A stretch of 64,000 nucleotides of DNA from Bradyrhizobium prioriisuperbiae (GCF_032397745.1 NZ_CP135921.1:8978501-9042500), one strand, 5' to 3'. Shown: positions 16,265-26,603, numbered from the stretch's first letter. Notes: generated from the sequence alone by a model not told the origin. A program made the numbers and translations.

Positions 16265-17491
16265 TCACTTGCTGTTCTTGACCCAGATGGCGATCGCGGT
16301 GCGCTCGTCGTCCGTCATGGCGGTGATATTGTTGGGCGGCATGGCGCGGCTGAGCACCGCCTGCAGGTTGATGGCGTCGGCCTGGCGGGCGATGTTGGCC
16401 GGGGTATCCAGGAACACCGCCTTCGGCGCGATCTGGATGCCCTCCCACACCGGCTCCGCCGCATGGCACATCGAGCAGCGCGAGGTGACGATCTCGATCA
16501 CCTTTGCCGGCGCCGGCACGTGGCTTTCCTTGGCCGGCACGCTGGCGGCGGCGCTCAGTCCCAGTTGCTCGCGTCCTGTCGGCGAGGAGGCCATCGCCAC
16601 CCAGAAGGTGAACCACAGCGCCACCGCGGCCGCGGCCCATGTCCACCACGGAGACTTGGCATGGTCGGAGTGGCGCACATTGTAGAAATGGCGGATCAGC
16701 GATCCGGAGATGGTGATCAGGAACACGATCGGCGGAATCACGGCGGAGTTGGCGTAGAGCACCGGATAGTGGTTCGCCAGCATCAACAACACCACCGGCA
16801 AGGTGAGATAGTTGTTGTGGGTCGAGCGCTGCTTGGCCTGCTTGCCGAGTGCCGGATCCGGCGTCTCGCCGGCCATCAGCGACGCCACCACCTTGCGCTG
16901 GTTGGGGATGATGATCAGGAAAACGTTGCCCGCCATCCAGGTCGCCATCAGCGCACCGGTGTGGATCAGCGCGCCGCGCCCGCTGAACACCTGGGTGAAA
17001 CCGAAACTCGCCGCCACGATCGCGACCAGCCCGACCAGACCGAGCACGTTCTCGTTCTTGCCGAGCGGCGACTTGCAGAGCTGGTCATAGATCACCCAGC
17101 CGAGACCGAGCGCACCGACGCCGAGCGCCGAGGCCTGCCACGCGTTCAACTGCATCACGTCGGGATTGATCAGATAGAGATGGGACTGGGCGTAATAGAT
17201 CCAGGCCAGCAGCACGAAGCCCGAGAGCCACGTCGTGTAGGCCTGCCATTTATGCCAGGTCAGCTCCTCCGGCATGAACTCCGGCGCGACCAGATATTTG
17301 CGCATTTCATAGAAGCCACCGCCATGCACCTGCCAGCTGGAACCGCCCTGGCCGGCCGGAATGTCCTTCGTCGACCGCAGGCTGGCGTCGAGGTGCATGA
17401 AGAAGAACGACGCGCCGATCCACGCCATCGCCGACACCACATGCAGCCAGCGCAGCAGCAGACTGCCCCATTCCAGTATGTAAGGGATCAT
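16265..17491 (-). CDS. puuD: Membrane urate hydroxylase PuuD with cytochrome c domain
   Basis: A 408-residue membrane protein that oxidises urate to 5-hydroxyisourate, replacing soluble cofactor-free uricase. Residues 1-310 hold about eight membrane helices with the family's LRWLHVVSAMAWIGASFFFM start, HKWQAYTTWLSGF and NNYLTLPVVLLMLANHYP. The C-terminal part, exported after a last helix, is a cytochrome c domain with the haem motif CSMCH near residue 340 and a distal Met in RAMPPNN. Electrons from urate are thus expected to enter the respiratory chain. It heads the puuD - allC - lyase operon, divergent from a LysR regulator. Confidence 0.92.
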   Translation of the reverse strand: MIPYILEWGSLLLRWLHVVSAMAWIGASFFFMHLDASLRSTKDIPAGQGGSSWQVHGGGFYEMRKYLVAPEFMPEELTWHKWQAYTTWLSGFVLLAWIYYAQSHLYLINPDVMQLNAWQASALGVGALGLGWVIYDQLCKSPLGKNENVLGLVGLVAIVAASFGFTQVFSGRGALIHTGALMATWMAGNVFLIIIPNQRKVVASLMAGETPDPALGKQAKQRSTHNNYLTLPVVLLMLANHYPVLYANSAVIPPIVFLITISGSLIRHFYNVRHSDHAKSPWWTWAAAAVALWFTFWVAMASSPTGREQLGLSAAASVPAKESHVPAPAKVIEIVTSRCSMCHAAEPVWEGIQIAPKAVFLDTPANIARQADAINLQAVLSRAMPPNNITAMTDDERTAIAIWVKNSK

Positions 17492-17559
17492 CGCCCCCTC
17501 CCGATCAGCATCCGTGTTTCTGCGACCCTACCCGGATCAGGGTCGTTGCACCTTCAGGG

Positions 17560-17586
17560 AATTCGGGAATATCTTTCTGGATATTC
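17560..17586. promoter_or_regulatory. Candidate LysR operator in puuD / regulator intergenic region
   Basis: The inverted repeat GAATATC-N6-GATATTC (17567-17586) lies 20 bases before the LysR start and about 75 bases before puuD. It is preceded by AATTCG. A related block, AATTCG followed one or two bases later by an A-rich ...TTTC segment, occurs in the allantoinase / hydroxyisourate-hydrolase intergenic region (21381-21397). Position and symmetry suit a LysR-type site controlling the purine cluster; binding is inferred. Confidence 0.5.
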
Positions 17587-17605
17587 GACAAATCGGAGCC
17601 CCCGC

Positions 17606-18532
17606 ATGATTTCGCTGGAAAACATCAGGATTTTCATGCGGGCCGCCGAATCCGGCAGCTTTTCCGCGGCCGGCCGCACCCTTCGGATGTCGCCCTCGGT
17701 CGTCAGCTACCGGGTCCAGGCGCTGGAAACCCACCTCAACTGCCGCCTGGTCAGCCGCACCACCCGGCGCATGAACCTCACGGAGGCCGGGCGGGTGTTC
17801 TATGAGCGCTGCCTCGACGTGATCGAATCGGTGGAGCGGGCCGAGGTCAGCGTGACTGAGGCCGGCGCCACGCCGCGCGGCGCGCTGAAGGTGACCGCAC
17901 CGCTCGGCCTCGGGCGGCGGGTGATCTCGTCATTGGCAGCGCATTATCGCGAGCAGCACGAAGAGACCGACATCCATCTGCGGCTGTCGGACCATCTGCT
18001 CGACCTGGTGCAGGAATCGGTCGACGTGGCGATCCGGCTCGCGCAACTGCGCGATTCCACCTTCACCCTGCGCAAGATCACCGACGTGGAGCGGGTGCTG
18101 TGCGCGGCGCCGTCCTACCTGGAGAAGCGTGGCATGCCCGAGGCGCCGTCGGACCTGTTGCGCCACAGCTGCCTCTTGTTGCGTTTTCCGGGATCGCAGC
18201 AGTTCCGCTGGACCCTGATGGTGGAGCACGAGCCGCAGATCCTGCCGGTCTCCGGCCAGCTCGATGCCGACGACTGCGACGTGCTGATCGAGTGGGCGCT
18301 GGCCGGGCAAGGCATCATCATGATGCCGCTGTTCGAAGTGGCGGAGCACATTGCGGCGGGACGCCTGCAGATGCTGCTGCCGGACGCGCCGCCGCAAGCG
18401 GTGACGCTCGGCGTGCTCTATCCCACCCGCAAGATGCTGCCGGCGCGGGTCAAGACCTTCGTGGACATGACCGTGGACGGCGTACGCCGCCACGTGTCGA
18501 AGCAGCTAGGGCATGTCGGCAAGAAGCTGTGA
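17606..18532 (+). CDS. LysR-family transcriptional regulator of the purine cluster
   Basis: A 308-residue LysR-type regulator. The winged helix-turn-helix is at residues 1-60 (ENIRIFMRAAESGSFSAAGR, SPSVVSYRVQALE). The effector-binding fold follows, with ALKVTAPLGLG and a late EWALAGQGIIMMPLF. It belongs to the DsdC/YafC-like branch judged by the SRTTRRMNLTEAG segment. The ATG at 17606 has GGAG 7 bases upstream. It is transcribed away from puuD and its 3' end overlaps the guanine deaminase gene (convergent, 27 bases). The ligand is probably a purine or ureide intermediate, inferred from context only. Confidence 0.88.
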   Translation: MISLENIRIFMRAAESGSFSAAGRTLRMSPSVVSYRVQALETHLNCRLVSRTTRRMNLTEAGRVFYERCLDVIESVERAEVSVTEAGATPRGALKVTAPLGLGRRVISSLAAHYREQHEETDIHLRLSDHLLDLVQESVDVAIRLAQLRDSTFTLRKITDVERVLCAAPSYLEKRGMPEAPSDLLRHSCLLLRFPGSQQFRWTLMVEHEPQILPVSGQLDADDCDVLIEWALAGQGIIMMPLFEVAEHIAAGRLQMLLPDAPPQAVTLGVLYPTRKMLPARVKTFVDMTVDGVRRHVSKQLGHVGKKL

Positions 18533-19900
18533 TGCGGCCTTGCGCAAGACCGCTTCGGGCTTTCGTGGCTTGCTCGGCCGACCCGCCACATAGGTTTCGG
18601 CAACACAGCGATCGTCACCGAGCGTCATCAGCAGGAACAGCTCTTCGGCGAGATTGTCCTCGATGCACTCCATGCGGTGCGCCATCGCCGGCGTAGCCCG
18701 CGGATCCAGCACCGCTATGTCGGCCTCAAAGCCCTGCGCGAGACTGCCGATGCGGTCCTGCAGGCCGAGCACGGCTGCGTTGCCGTGGGTCATCATATAG
18801 AAGGCCTGCAGCGCCGGCCATTGCTGGCCCTGCAGTTGCAGCACCTTGTAGGCTTCGTTGGCGGTCTGCAGCATGGAATAACTGGTGCCGCCGCCGACAT
18901 CGGTGGCGATCCCCACCCGCACCGGTTTGGCGTGCTGCTGCAGGCGCCGCATGTCGAACAGGCCGGAGCCCAGGAACAGGTTCGAGGTCGGACAGAACGC
19001 GGCGATGGACTCACTCTCCGCCAGCAGTTCCAGCTCGCTGTCCTCCAGATAGATGCAGTGGCCGAGGATCGACTTCGGCCCGAGCAGGCCGTGGCGGGCG
19101 TAGACGTCGGCATAACTCGCGGCTTGCGGAAACAGCTGCTTCACCAGCGCGATCTCGGCGCGGTTCTCGCCGAGATGGGTCTGCACATAGGCGTCAGGAA
19201 ATTCGCGCGCCAGCGTGCCGGCCGCCTCCAGTTGCTCCGGCGTGGAGGTGATCGCAAACCGCGGCGTGATGGCATAGAGCTGGCGTCCCCGGCCATGCCA
19301 CGCCTGCAACAGTGCGCGGCTCTCGCTGTAACCACTCTCGGCGGTATCCAAAAGTCCCTCGGGGGCGTTGCGGTCCATCATCACCTTGCCGGCGATCATT
19401 CGCGTGCCGCGCCGCTCGCTCTCGGCGAAAAACGCATCCACCGATTGCGGATGCACCGAGCAGTAGACCACCGCCGTGGTGGTGCCCTGCCGCAGCAGCT
19501 CATCGAAGAAGAACCGCGCGACATGCTCGGCATGGCCCTGCTGGCGCAATTTCTGCTCTTCCACGAAGGTGTATTTCTGCAGCCACTCCAGCAGCTGCTC
19601 GCCATAGGAGGCGATCACCCGCGTCTGCGGATAATGGATATGGGTGTCGACGAAGCCCGGCAGGATCAGCCGGCCAGTGTGATCGTCGACCGGCACGTGC
19701 GCACCGACATGGCGCAGCAATGCATGCGCCTCGCCGACCGCGACGATCCGGCCCTGCGCAATCACCACAAGGCCGTCTTCGATATAACGATAGCTGTGCT
19801 CCGCGCCAGCCAGCCGCGGATCGGCATGGAAACTCAGCACACGCCCGCGCAACACGCGCTCGGCGCCGGAAAACAGGGATGGGCAGACGTGGGACGTCAC
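18506..19900 (-). CDS. guaD: Guanine deaminase
   Basis: A 464-residue amidohydrolase that deaminates guanine to xanthine. It shows the metal motif LPGFVDTHIHYPQTRVIASY (HxH near residue 86), the guanine-deaminase stretch WLQKYTFVEEQKL, TTTAVVYCSVHP, YVQTHLGENRAEI, LGHCIYLED, FCPTSNLFLGSGLFD and GIATDVGGGTSYSML. These are the usual GuaD landmarks at normal length. It begins with GTG and overlaps the stop of the allantoinase-decarboxylase gene upstream by four bases, so the two are translationally coupled. Its product feeds xanthine dehydrogenase on the opposite strand. Confidence 0.94.
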   Translation of the reverse strand: MTSHVCPSLFSGAERVLRGRVLSFHADPRLAGAEHSYRYIEDGLVVIAQGRIVAVGEAHALLRHVGAHVPVDDHTGRLILPGFVDTHIHYPQTRVIASYGEQLLEWLQKYTFVEEQKLRQQGHAEHVARFFFDELLRQGTTTAVVYCSVHPQSVDAFFAESERRGTRMIAGKVMMDRNAPEGLLDTAESGYSESRALLQAWHGRGRQLYAITPRFAITSTPEQLEAAGTLAREFPDAYVQTHLGENRAEIALVKQLFPQAASYADVYARHGLLGPKSILGHCIYLEDSELELLAESESIAAFCPTSNLFLGSGLFDMRRLQQHAKPVRVGIATDVGGGTSYSMLQTANEAYKVLQLQGQQWPALQAFYMMTHGNAAVLGLQDRIGSLAQGFEADIAVLDPRATPAMAHRMECIEDNLAEELFLLMTLGDDRCVAETYVAGRPSKPRKPEAVLRKAASQLLADMP

Positions 19901-21315
19901 GGCAGGCGCTCCTTCAGTCGCAGCAGGGCAATGCGCTCGACCTGGCGGAGCGCTTCGTTGAATTCGGCCTCGATCTCGTTGCCGAGGCGGGTCTTGAAGA
20001 TGCGGAGGATGTCCGCCTTGCCGTGTCCCTTCACCGCCAGGATGAAAGGGAAACCGAAGCGGGCGCGATAGGCGTCGTTCAGCGCAGTGAACTCGGCAAG
20101 CTCCGCCGGCGTCAGCGTGTCGAGGCCGGCGCCGCTCTGTTCCCAGGTGGAATCGGCGGTGAGTTCGCCCGCCAGCGCAAGCCGTCCGGCCAAATCAGGG
20201 TGCGCATCGATCAGAGCGCGCTTGCGCTGCTGCGGCAGATCGCGCATCGCCGCGGTCAAACTCGTATGTAGTCCCTCCGCGGTATCGTCCCGCGACGACA
20301 GTCCGGCGCGATGGGCGGCTTCCGCGATCTCCGGCGAATGCTCGAACACGTCGCCGAAACTCTCCACGAACAGCGCCCGCGGCATCCGGCTCGGGCGCAG
20401 GCCGGCGGGCGGATGGTGCCGAACCCAGTGCCGGGCGATGTCGATCCGACGCGCCATCCAGACCTGGGGATGCGACGCCACGTAATCGAGAAAACGCATC
20501 AGGGCGGCGATTCGCCCCGGCCGGCCGATCAGGCGGCAATGCAGCCCGATCGACAGCATCTTCGGCGCCTCCTCGCCCTCGGCATAGAGCACATCGAAGG
20601 AATCCTTCAGGTAGTTGAAAAACTGGTCGCCGGCATTGAAGCCCTGCGCGGTGGCGAAGCGCATGTCGTTGGCATCGAGCGTATAGGGCACGATCAGATG
20701 CGGTCCATGCGGTCCCTCGATCCAGTACGGCAGATCGTCGGCATAGGAATCCGACGAATAGAGAAAACCACCCTCCTCCATCACCAGCTGCGTGGTGTGT
20801 TCGGAGCAGCGGCCGAGATACCAGCCGGTCGGCCGCTCGCCGGTGACCTCGCGATGCAGGCGGATCGCCTGGCGCAGATGCTCGCGCTCATCCGCGACAC
20901 TGAGATCCTTGTACTCGATCCACTTGTAGCCATGGCTTGCGATCTCCCAGCCGGCTTCGCGCATCGCCGCCGTGATCGCCGGCGCCCGCTCCAGCGCCGT
21001 CGCTACGCCATAGACGGTGACAGGAATATTGCGGCCGGTGAACAGCCGCCACAGCCGCCAGAACCCGGCACGCGAGCCATACTCATAAATCGACTCCATG
21101 TTCATGTGGCGCTGGCCGGGCCAGGGCTGCGCGCCGACGATCTCCGACAGAAAGGCCTCGGAGGCGGCATCGCCATGGAGCACGCAGTTCTCGCCGCCCT
21201 CTTCGTAATTGAGGACGATCTGCACCGCGATGCGGGCGTTGCCGGGCCAGGTCACCCGCGGCGGGTACTGGCCGTGGCCGATGAGGTCGCGCGGGTAGTC
21301 GAGAGTGGTTGCCAT
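19897..21315 (-). CDS. puuE-uraD: Bifunctional allantoinase PuuE / OHCU decarboxylase
   Basis: A 472-residue fusion of two ureide-pathway enzymes. The first ~305 residues are a PuuE-type allantoinase of the polysaccharide-deacetylase fold (DYPRDLIGHGQYPPRVTWPG, LNYEEGGENCVLHGD, ASHGYKWIEYKDLS, GWYLGRCSEHTTQLV), which opens allantoin to allantoate. After a Pro-rich linker the remainder is an OHCU decarboxylase (UraD): FEHSPEIAEAAH carries the catalytic His, followed by DLAGRLALAGELT and NDAYRARFGFPFILAVKG. OHCU decarboxylase makes S-allantoin, the substrate of the first domain, so the fusion joins consecutive steps. The ATG at 21315 fits the PuuE start. Confidence 0.93.
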   Translation of the reverse strand: MATTLDYPRDLIGHGQYPPRVTWPGNARIAVQIVLNYEEGGENCVLHGDAASEAFLSEIVGAQPWPGQRHMNMESIYEYGSRAGFWRLWRLFTGRNIPVTVYGVATALERAPAITAAMREAGWEIASHGYKWIEYKDLSVADEREHLRQAIRLHREVTGERPTGWYLGRCSEHTTQLVMEEGGFLYSSDSYADDLPYWIEGPHGPHLIVPYTLDANDMRFATAQGFNAGDQFFNYLKDSFDVLYAEGEEAPKMLSIGLHCRLIGRPGRIAALMRFLDYVASHPQVWMARRIDIARHWVRHHPPAGLRPSRMPRALFVESFGDVFEHSPEIAEAAHRAGLSSRDDTAEGLHTSLTAAMRDLPQQRKRALIDAHPDLAGRLALAGELTADSTWEQSGAGLDTLTPAELAEFTALNDAYRARFGFPFILAVKGHGKADILRIFKTRLGNEIEAEFNEALRQVERIALLRLKERLP

Positions 21316-21374
21316 CGGTGGAATCCCCGAGAAAATCTCGGGGGACACTAGGCGGCCGGGGCCGGTTTGTTCTT

Positions 21375-21400
21375 TCGGGAAATTCGCAAGATGTTTCCGA
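21375..21400. promoter_or_regulatory. Candidate regulator site in puuE / hiuH intergenic region
   Basis: The segment TTCGGGAAA...TTTCCGAA forms an imperfect inverted repeat around AATTCGCAAGATG. Allowing one gap, AATTCG-AAGATGTTTC resembles AATTCG-AATATCTTTC next to the LysR gene. It lies about 60 bases before puuE on one strand and 100 bases before the hydroxyisourate hydrolase on the other, suited to joint control of the two divergent operons. Inferred from sequence only. Confidence 0.4.
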
Positions 21401-21499
21401 AGCCGACGGCAAGTCGCTTGCCGGCTTCCGTGACAATATCGCACACGCGGTGCCGCGATCGGAGCACCGCCTGGACAAACACCATACGGGGGGACTGCC

Positions 21500-21871
21500 T
21501 TGGTCAGCCAGCATAGCGGCGGACGCCTGACGACGCACGTACTCGATACCGCCAACGGGCGGCCGGCAGCGCGCCTGCGCATCGTGCTGGTCCGCCTCGA
21601 CGGCGATAGCCGCGTCGTGCTGGCCGACACCGAGACCAACCTCGACGGGCGATGCGACGCGCCGCTGCTGAGCGCGGAGACCATGGAAACCGGCCGCTAC
21701 GAGCTGCTGTTCCATGCCGGCGCCTATCTGCGCCGCGAACATGACGCGCTGCCGGAGCCGGCCTTTCTGGACGAAATCCCGATTCGTTTCGGCATCGCCA
21801 ATACGAATACGCACTACCACGTGCCGCTGCTGATCTCTCCCTATGGCTACAGCACCTACCGGGGCAGTTGA
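21500..21871 (+). CDS. hiuH: 5-hydroxyisourate hydrolase (transthyretin-like)
   Basis: A 123-residue enzyme that hydrolyses 5-hydroxyisourate to OHCU. It carries the N-terminal [18 protein letters not shown] with the catalytic His, an internal Arg-rich strand, and the diagnostic C-terminus [18 protein letters not shown]. It starts with TTG preceded by a G-rich ribosome-binding site (GGGGGGAC). Its product is the substrate of the UraD domain encoded on the opposite strand. It overlaps nothing but lies 22 bases before xdhA and is probably in the same operon. Confidence 0.94.
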   Translation: MVSQHSGGRLTTHVLDTANGRPAARLRIVLVRLDGDSRVVLADTETNLDGRCDAPLLSAETMETGRYELLFHAGAYLRREHDALPEPAFLDEIPIRFGIANTNTHYHVPLLISPYGYSTYRGS

Positions 21872-21893
21872 TCCCTTGCACGGAGGACATGAC

Positions 21894-23372
21894 GTGAGAC
21901 CACGCATCCGTTTCCTGCTCGGCGACGAGCCCCACGAGATCGACCGCATTGCGCCGACCATGACCGTGCTGGACTGGCTGCGCCTTCATGAGCGCCGGAC
22001 CGGCACCAAGGAAGGCTGCAACGAGGGCGATTGCGGCGCCTGCACCGTGGTGGTGGTGCGGCCGGACAACGCGGGCGGACTCGCCTATCGCGCCGTCAAC
22101 GCCTGCATCCAGCCGGTCGGCACCCTGGACGGCTGCCAGTTGCTCACCGTCGAACATCTCAAGGAGGACGACGGCGCACTGCATGCGGTGCAGAACGCCA
22201 TGGTCGAGCATCACGGCTCGCAATGCGGCTTCTGCACGCCGGGCTTCGTGATGTCGCTGCTGGCGTTCAGCAAGACCAGCGGCACCTGCCCGGGCGAGCA
22301 GGCGATCGACGACGCGCTGTCCGGCAATCTCTGCCGCTGCACCGGCTACGCTCCGATCGTGCGCGCGGCCCAGCACGCCTGCGCCAATCCGCAACAAGAC
22401 AAATTCGATCGGCGGGCGCCGGAAACCTTGGCGCGACTCAAGGCGCTGCAGGACACCGACACAGTCGAAATCGGTGACGACAGCGGCACGTTTTACGCGC
22501 CAGCCACCACCGACGCGCTGGCCGAGATCCTGCTGGCGCAGCCACAGGCCACCATCGTCGCGGGATCGACCGACGTCGGCCTGTGGATCACCAAGCACAT
22601 GCGCAAGCTGCCGACGCTGGTATGGATCGGCCGCATCCGTGAGCTGCAGGCCATCGACGACAGCGGCAGCGCCATCGAGATCGGTGCCGGCGTCACCTAC
22701 AGCGAAGCGGCGCCCGTGCTTGCCCGCCACTATCCGGACCTGGGCGAACTGATCCGCCGTCTCGCCTCCACGCCGATCCGCAATGTCGGCACCATCGGCG
22801 GCAACATCGCCAACGGCTCGCCGATCGGCGACGCCTCCCCCGCTCTGATCGCGCTTGGCGCCACGCTGCACCTGCGGCACGGCGGGAAGCGGCGCGCCAT
22901 ACCACTGGAGCAATTCTTCATCGCTTACGGCAAGCAGGATCGGCAGCCCGGCGAATTCGTCGCGCGCATCACCGTGCCCAAGCCGGCACCGGCCGGCCGC
23001 TATCGCGCCTACAAGATCTCCAAGCGTTTCGACCAGGACATCTCGGCGGTGATGGGCGCGTTCTGGCTGCATCTCGACGGCAGCCGCATCACCGACATTC
23101 GCATCGCCTTCGGCGGCATGGCGGCAACGCCCAAACGCGCGCTCGCGACAGAAGCCGCGCTGCGTGGCCGCAGCTTCGATCTGGCCGCAGTGGCCGCCGC
23201 CAAGGCGGCATTGGCCGAGGACTTCACGCCGCTCAGCGACATGCGGGCCACCGCGAGCTACCGGCTGCGCAGCGCGCAGAACCTGATCGCGCGGCTGCAT
23301 GTCGAACTGATGCATCCCGAGGTCGAAACCCGCCTGGTCGGCGACAAGGCGGTGGCTGATGTCCAGGGCTGA
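21894..23372 (+). CDS. xdhA: Xanthine dehydrogenase small subunit (Fe-S/FAD)
   Basis: A 492-residue subunit carrying two [2Fe-2S] clusters and FAD. Cluster ligands are visible as Cys42, Cys47 and Cys50 ([10 protein letters not shown]) with Cys71, and Cys111/Cys114 (QCGFCTPG) with Cys147/Cys149 (NLCRCTGY). The FAD domain has [13 protein letters not shown] and [17 protein letters not shown]. Electrons from the molybdenum site on XdhB pass through this subunit to NAD. The GTG at 21894 is preferred because GGAGG lies 8 bases upstream; an in-frame ATG at 21843 lies inside hiuH. The last 14 bases overlap xdhB. Confidence 0.95.
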   Translation: MRPRIRFLLGDEPHEIDRIAPTMTVLDWLRLHERRTGTKEGCNEGDCGACTVVVVRPDNAGGLAYRAVNACIQPVGTLDGCQLLTVEHLKEDDGALHAVQNAMVEHHGSQCGFCTPGFVMSLLAFSKTSGTCPGEQAIDDALSGNLCRCTGYAPIVRAAQHACANPQQDKFDRRAPETLARLKALQDTDTVEIGDDSGTFYAPATTDALAEILLAQPQATIVAGSTDVGLWITKHMRKLPTLVWIGRIRELQAIDDSGSAIEIGAGVTYSEAAPVLARHYPDLGELIRRLASTPIRNVGTIGGNIANGSPIGDASPALIALGATLHLRHGGKRRAIPLEQFFIAYGKQDRQPGEFVARITVPKPAPAGRYRAYKISKRFDQDISAVMGAFWLHLDGSRITDIRIAFGGMAATPKRALATEAALRGRSFDLAAVAAAKAALAEDFTPLSDMRATASYRLRSAQNLIARLHVELMHPEVETRLVGDKAVADVQG

Positions 23373-25719
23373 ACGCGAATTCCCGACGCAGACGACATTG
23401 CGCAGCGGCACCCATGCCTCGCTGCCGCACGACAGCGCGCGCCGCCATGTCACCGGCGAAGCTATCTACATCGACGACATGCCAGAGCCGGAAGGCCTGC
23501 TGCATGTTTATCTCGGCCTCAGCGAGCGGGCCCATGCCCGTATCGTCGCCGTCGATCTGGCGAAAGTGAAAACCGCGCCCGGCGTGATCGCGGTGTTCAC
23601 CGCCGCCGACATCCCCGGCGAGAACGACGTCAGCCCCACCCATCTGCATGACGAGCCGCTGCTCGCCATCGACCGTGTGGAGTTCCTGGGGCAGCCGATC
23701 TTCATGGTGGCCGCGCGCACCCGGCTGGAAGCGCGAGCCGCGGTGCGGCTTGCCGAGGTCACTTACGAGGATCTCCCGGCGGTGCTCGATATCGACGCAG
23801 CCAAGGTGACCGGGCAATTGGTCACCGCGCCGATGACGCTGGCACGGGGCGACGCGACCGCCGCGCTTGCCGCCGCGCCGCGCCGGATCACCGGGCGCAT
23901 GGCCATGGGTGGCCAAGAGCATTTCTATCTCGAAAGCCAGGTGGCACTCGCCATTCCCGGCGAGGAGGACGACGTCACCGTGTTCTCCTCGACGCAGAAC
24001 CCGACCGAAGTGCAGCACATGGTGGCGGTGACGCTGGCCATCCCGGCCCATGCCGTCACCATCGAGGTGCGCCGCATGGGCGGCGGCTTCGGCGGCAAGG
24101 AAACCCAGTGCAGCGCCTTCGCCTGTTATGCAGCCATCGCCGCCAAGCGGCTGGGACGGGCAGCAAAGATCCGACCCGACCGCGACGACGACATGACCGT
24201 CACCGGCAAGCGGCACGATTTCATCGTCGATTACGACGTGGGCTTCGACGACGAGGGCCGCATCCAGAGCGTCGACATGACCTTCGCCGCGCGCTGCGGC
24301 TGGTCGTCCGACCTGTCGGGACCGGTCACCGACCGCGCGCTGTTCCATGCCGACAACTGCTATTTCTATCCGGCGGTGCGGGCGGTGTCCGAACCGCTGA
24401 AGACCAACACCGTCTCCAACACCGCATTTCGCGGCTTCGGCGGCCCGCAGGGCATCGTCGGCGCGGAGCGCATCATCGAGGAGATCGCGTTTGCGATCGG
24501 CCTCGATCCGCTGACCGTGCGCAAGCGCAACTTCTACGGCGAAGCGGGGCGCGACGTGACGCCCTATCATCAGACGGTGGAAGACAACATCGCCCTCGAG
24601 CTGGTGGAGAGGCTGGAGCGCGACTGCGCCTACCAGGCGCGGCGCGAGGCCATCCGTGCGGCCAATGCCGCGAGCCCGGTGATCAAGCGCGGCATCGCGC
24701 TGACGCCGGTGAAGTTCGGCATCTCGTTCACGCTGACCTCGTCGAACCAGGCCGGCGCATTGCTGCTCGTCTACACGGACGGCAGCGTGCAGATCAATCA
24801 CGGCGGCACCGAGATGGGCCAGGGGCTTTACATCAAGGTGGCGCAGGTCGTCGCCGACGTGCTGCAGATCGACATCGAGCGGATCAAGATCACCGCCACC
24901 ACCACCGCCAAGGTGCCGAACACCTCCCCGACCGCCGCCTCCTCCGGCGCCGACCTCAACGGCAAGGCGGCGGAAGCCGCCGCGCTGACCATCCGCGAAC
25001 GGCTGACCGAATTCGCCGCGAGCAAGTGGGGCGTCGCCAAGGACGAGGTGACGTTCCTGCCGAACCAGCTGCGCATCGGCACTGAAGAAGTGGCTTTCGA
25101 CGATGTCGTGAAGCAGGCCTATCTCGCCCGCGTGCAACTCTCCGCCACCGGCTTCTACAAGACGCCAAAAATCCACTGGGACCGCAAGGCCGGCCGCGGC
25201 CATCCCTTCTATTACTTCGCCTATGGCGCCGCCTGCACCGAGGTGGCCGTCGACACCCTCACCGGCGAATATCGCCTCGAACGCGTCGACATCCTGCACG
25301 ATTGCGGACGATCGCTGAACCCGATCCTCGACATCGGCCAGATCGAAGGCGCCTATGTGCAGGGTGCCGGCTGGCTGACCACCGAGGAATTGTGGTGGGA
25401 CGCCAAGGGCCGGCTGCGCACCCATGCGCCCTCGACCTACAAGATCCCGGCCTGCAGCGACCGCCCCCGCATCTTCAATGTGGCGCTGTATGACGCGCAC
25501 AATCGCGAGGAAACGATCTTCCGCTCCAAGGCGGTGGGCGAGCCGCCATTCCCGCTCGGCATCTCGGCCCTGCATGCCATCTCGGATGCGATCGCCAGTG
25601 TCGCCGACTATCGCATCTGCCCGCGGCTGGATGCGCCGGCAACGCCGGAACGGGTGCTGGATGCGGTCGAGCGCCTGCGCATGGCGACGCCGCATCGTGA
25701 ACGGGACGCAGCCGAATGA
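23359..25719 (+). CDS. xdhB: Xanthine dehydrogenase large subunit (molybdenum site)
   Basis: A 786-residue molybdopterin subunit that hydroxylates hypoxanthine and xanthine to urate. Features include the start [17 protein letters not shown], the cofactor motif [25 protein letters not shown], the Moco-binding [20 protein letters not shown] and [12 protein letters not shown], and the catalytic Glu728 in VGEPPFPLG, where the family has GEPPL/F. Length and motif order are normal for bacterial XdhB. Gene overlaps on both sides point to one transcript hiuH - xdhA - xdhB - xdhC. Confidence 0.96.
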   Translation: MSRAEREFPTQTTLRSGTHASLPHDSARRHVTGEAIYIDDMPEPEGLLHVYLGLSERAHARIVAVDLAKVKTAPGVIAVFTAADIPGENDVSPTHLHDEPLLAIDRVEFLGQPIFMVAARTRLEARAAVRLAEVTYEDLPAVLDIDAAKVTGQLVTAPMTLARGDATAALAAAPRRITGRMAMGGQEHFYLESQVALAIPGEEDDVTVFSSTQNPTEVQHMVAVTLAIPAHAVTIEVRRMGGGFGGKETQCSAFACYAAIAAKRLGRAAKIRPDRDDDMTVTGKRHDFIVDYDVGFDDEGRIQSVDMTFAARCGWSSDLSGPVTDRALFHADNCYFYPAVRAVSEPLKTNTVSNTAFRGFGGPQGIVGAERIIEEIAFAIGLDPLTVRKRNFYGEAGRDVTPYHQTVEDNIALELVERLERDCAYQARREAIRAANAASPVIKRGIALTPVKFGISFTLTSSNQAGALLLVYTDGSVQINHGGTEMGQGLYIKVAQVVADVLQIDIERIKITATTTAKVPNTSPTAASSGADLNGKAAEAAALTIRERLTEFAASKWGVAKDEVTFLPNQLRIGTEEVAFDDVVKQAYLARVQLSATGFYKTPKIHWDRKAGRGHPFYYFAYGAACTEVAVDTLTGEYRLERVDILHDCGRSLNPILDIGQIEGAYVQGAGWLTTEELWWDAKGRLRTHAPSTYKIPACSDRPRIFNVALYDAHNREETIFRSKAVGEPPFPLGISALHAISDAIASVADYRICPRLDAPATPERVLDAVERLRMATPHRERDAAE

Positions 25720-26603
25720 CAACCGGCCTCGCCGACATCCTCTCCGCTCATTTCGCCACCGGCACCGCTGCCGCCCGTGTCGTCGTCCTCAGCGCCCGCG
25801 GCTCGACCCCGCGCGAAGCCGGCGCCACCATGCTGGTGACGGCGGAGCGCGTCGACGGCACCATCGGCGGCGGTCATTTCGAATGGATTGCCATTGCCGA
25901 GGCGCGCGCGCTGCTGCTCTCCGACATCGACCAGCGCGAGATGGACGTTCCGTTGGGGCCCGCGATCGGCCAGTGCTGCGGCGGCCATGTGACGCTGCTG
26001 ATCGAGCGCGCCGGACCACAAACAGTGGCGGCGCTGCGCGCCCATGAGGCGATCGAACGCGCCGGCTATCCGCATATCCTGATCTTCGGCGCCGGCTTTG
26101 TCGGCCGCGCGCTGGCGACAGCGCTGTCGCCACTGCCGTTCAAGGTCCGGCTGATCGACGGCCGCGCGGCGGAGTTCGCAGGCTTCACGGCTGACGGCGT
26201 CACCAATGTCGTCACCGACCGCTCGATGGCCGAGGTGGAAGCTGCGCCCGCAAGTGCGGCCTACGTGATCATGACCCACAGCCACTCGCTCGACGCCTTG
26301 ATCGCCACAGCCGTGCTGGAGCGCGCCGATTTCGGTTATCTCGGCATCATCGGCTCGCGCACCAAGCGCAAGCGCTTTGAGGCGGCATTTCGCGAGTGCG
26401 GCATTTCCCACCAGGACATCGCCCGCATCACTTGTCCGATCGGCGGTGGCGCCGTGCGTGACAAGCGGCCGGCGGTGATCGCAGCACTCGCCGCCGCCGA
26501 ACTCATCACCGTGTTCGCCACCGAACTCGCTGCGGCGCAGACCGTGGCTCATGTGCGGCCTCCGCTTGCCACGCAAGACCTCGCCGAACAACGGGTCGCA
26601 TAA
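25716..26603 (+). CDS. xdhC: Xanthine dehydrogenase accessory protein XdhC
   Basis: A 295-residue chaperone that binds molybdenum cofactor, supports its sulfuration and delivers it to XdhB. The N-terminal XdhC/CoxI part contains VVLSARGSTPREAGATMLV, TIGGGHFEW and GQCCGGHVTLLIE. The C-terminal Rossmann part has HILIFGAGFVGRALATAL, MTHSHSLD, YLGIIGSRTKRKRF and CPIGG. The ATG overlaps the xdhB stop by four bases (ATGA). It is the last gene of the xdh operon before a 113-base gap. Confidence 0.95.
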   Translation: MTTGLADILSAHFATGTAAARVVVLSARGSTPREAGATMLVTAERVDGTIGGGHFEWIAIAEARALLLSDIDQREMDVPLGPAIGQCCGGHVTLLIERAGPQTVAALRAHEAIERAGYPHILIFGAGFVGRALATALSPLPFKVRLIDGRAAEFAGFTADGVTNVVTDRSMAEVEAAPASAAYVIMTHSHSLDALIATAVLERADFGYLGIIGSRTKRKRFEAAFRECGISHQDIARITCPIGGGAVRDKRPAVIAALAAAELITVFATELAAAQTVAHVRPPLATQDLAEQRVA

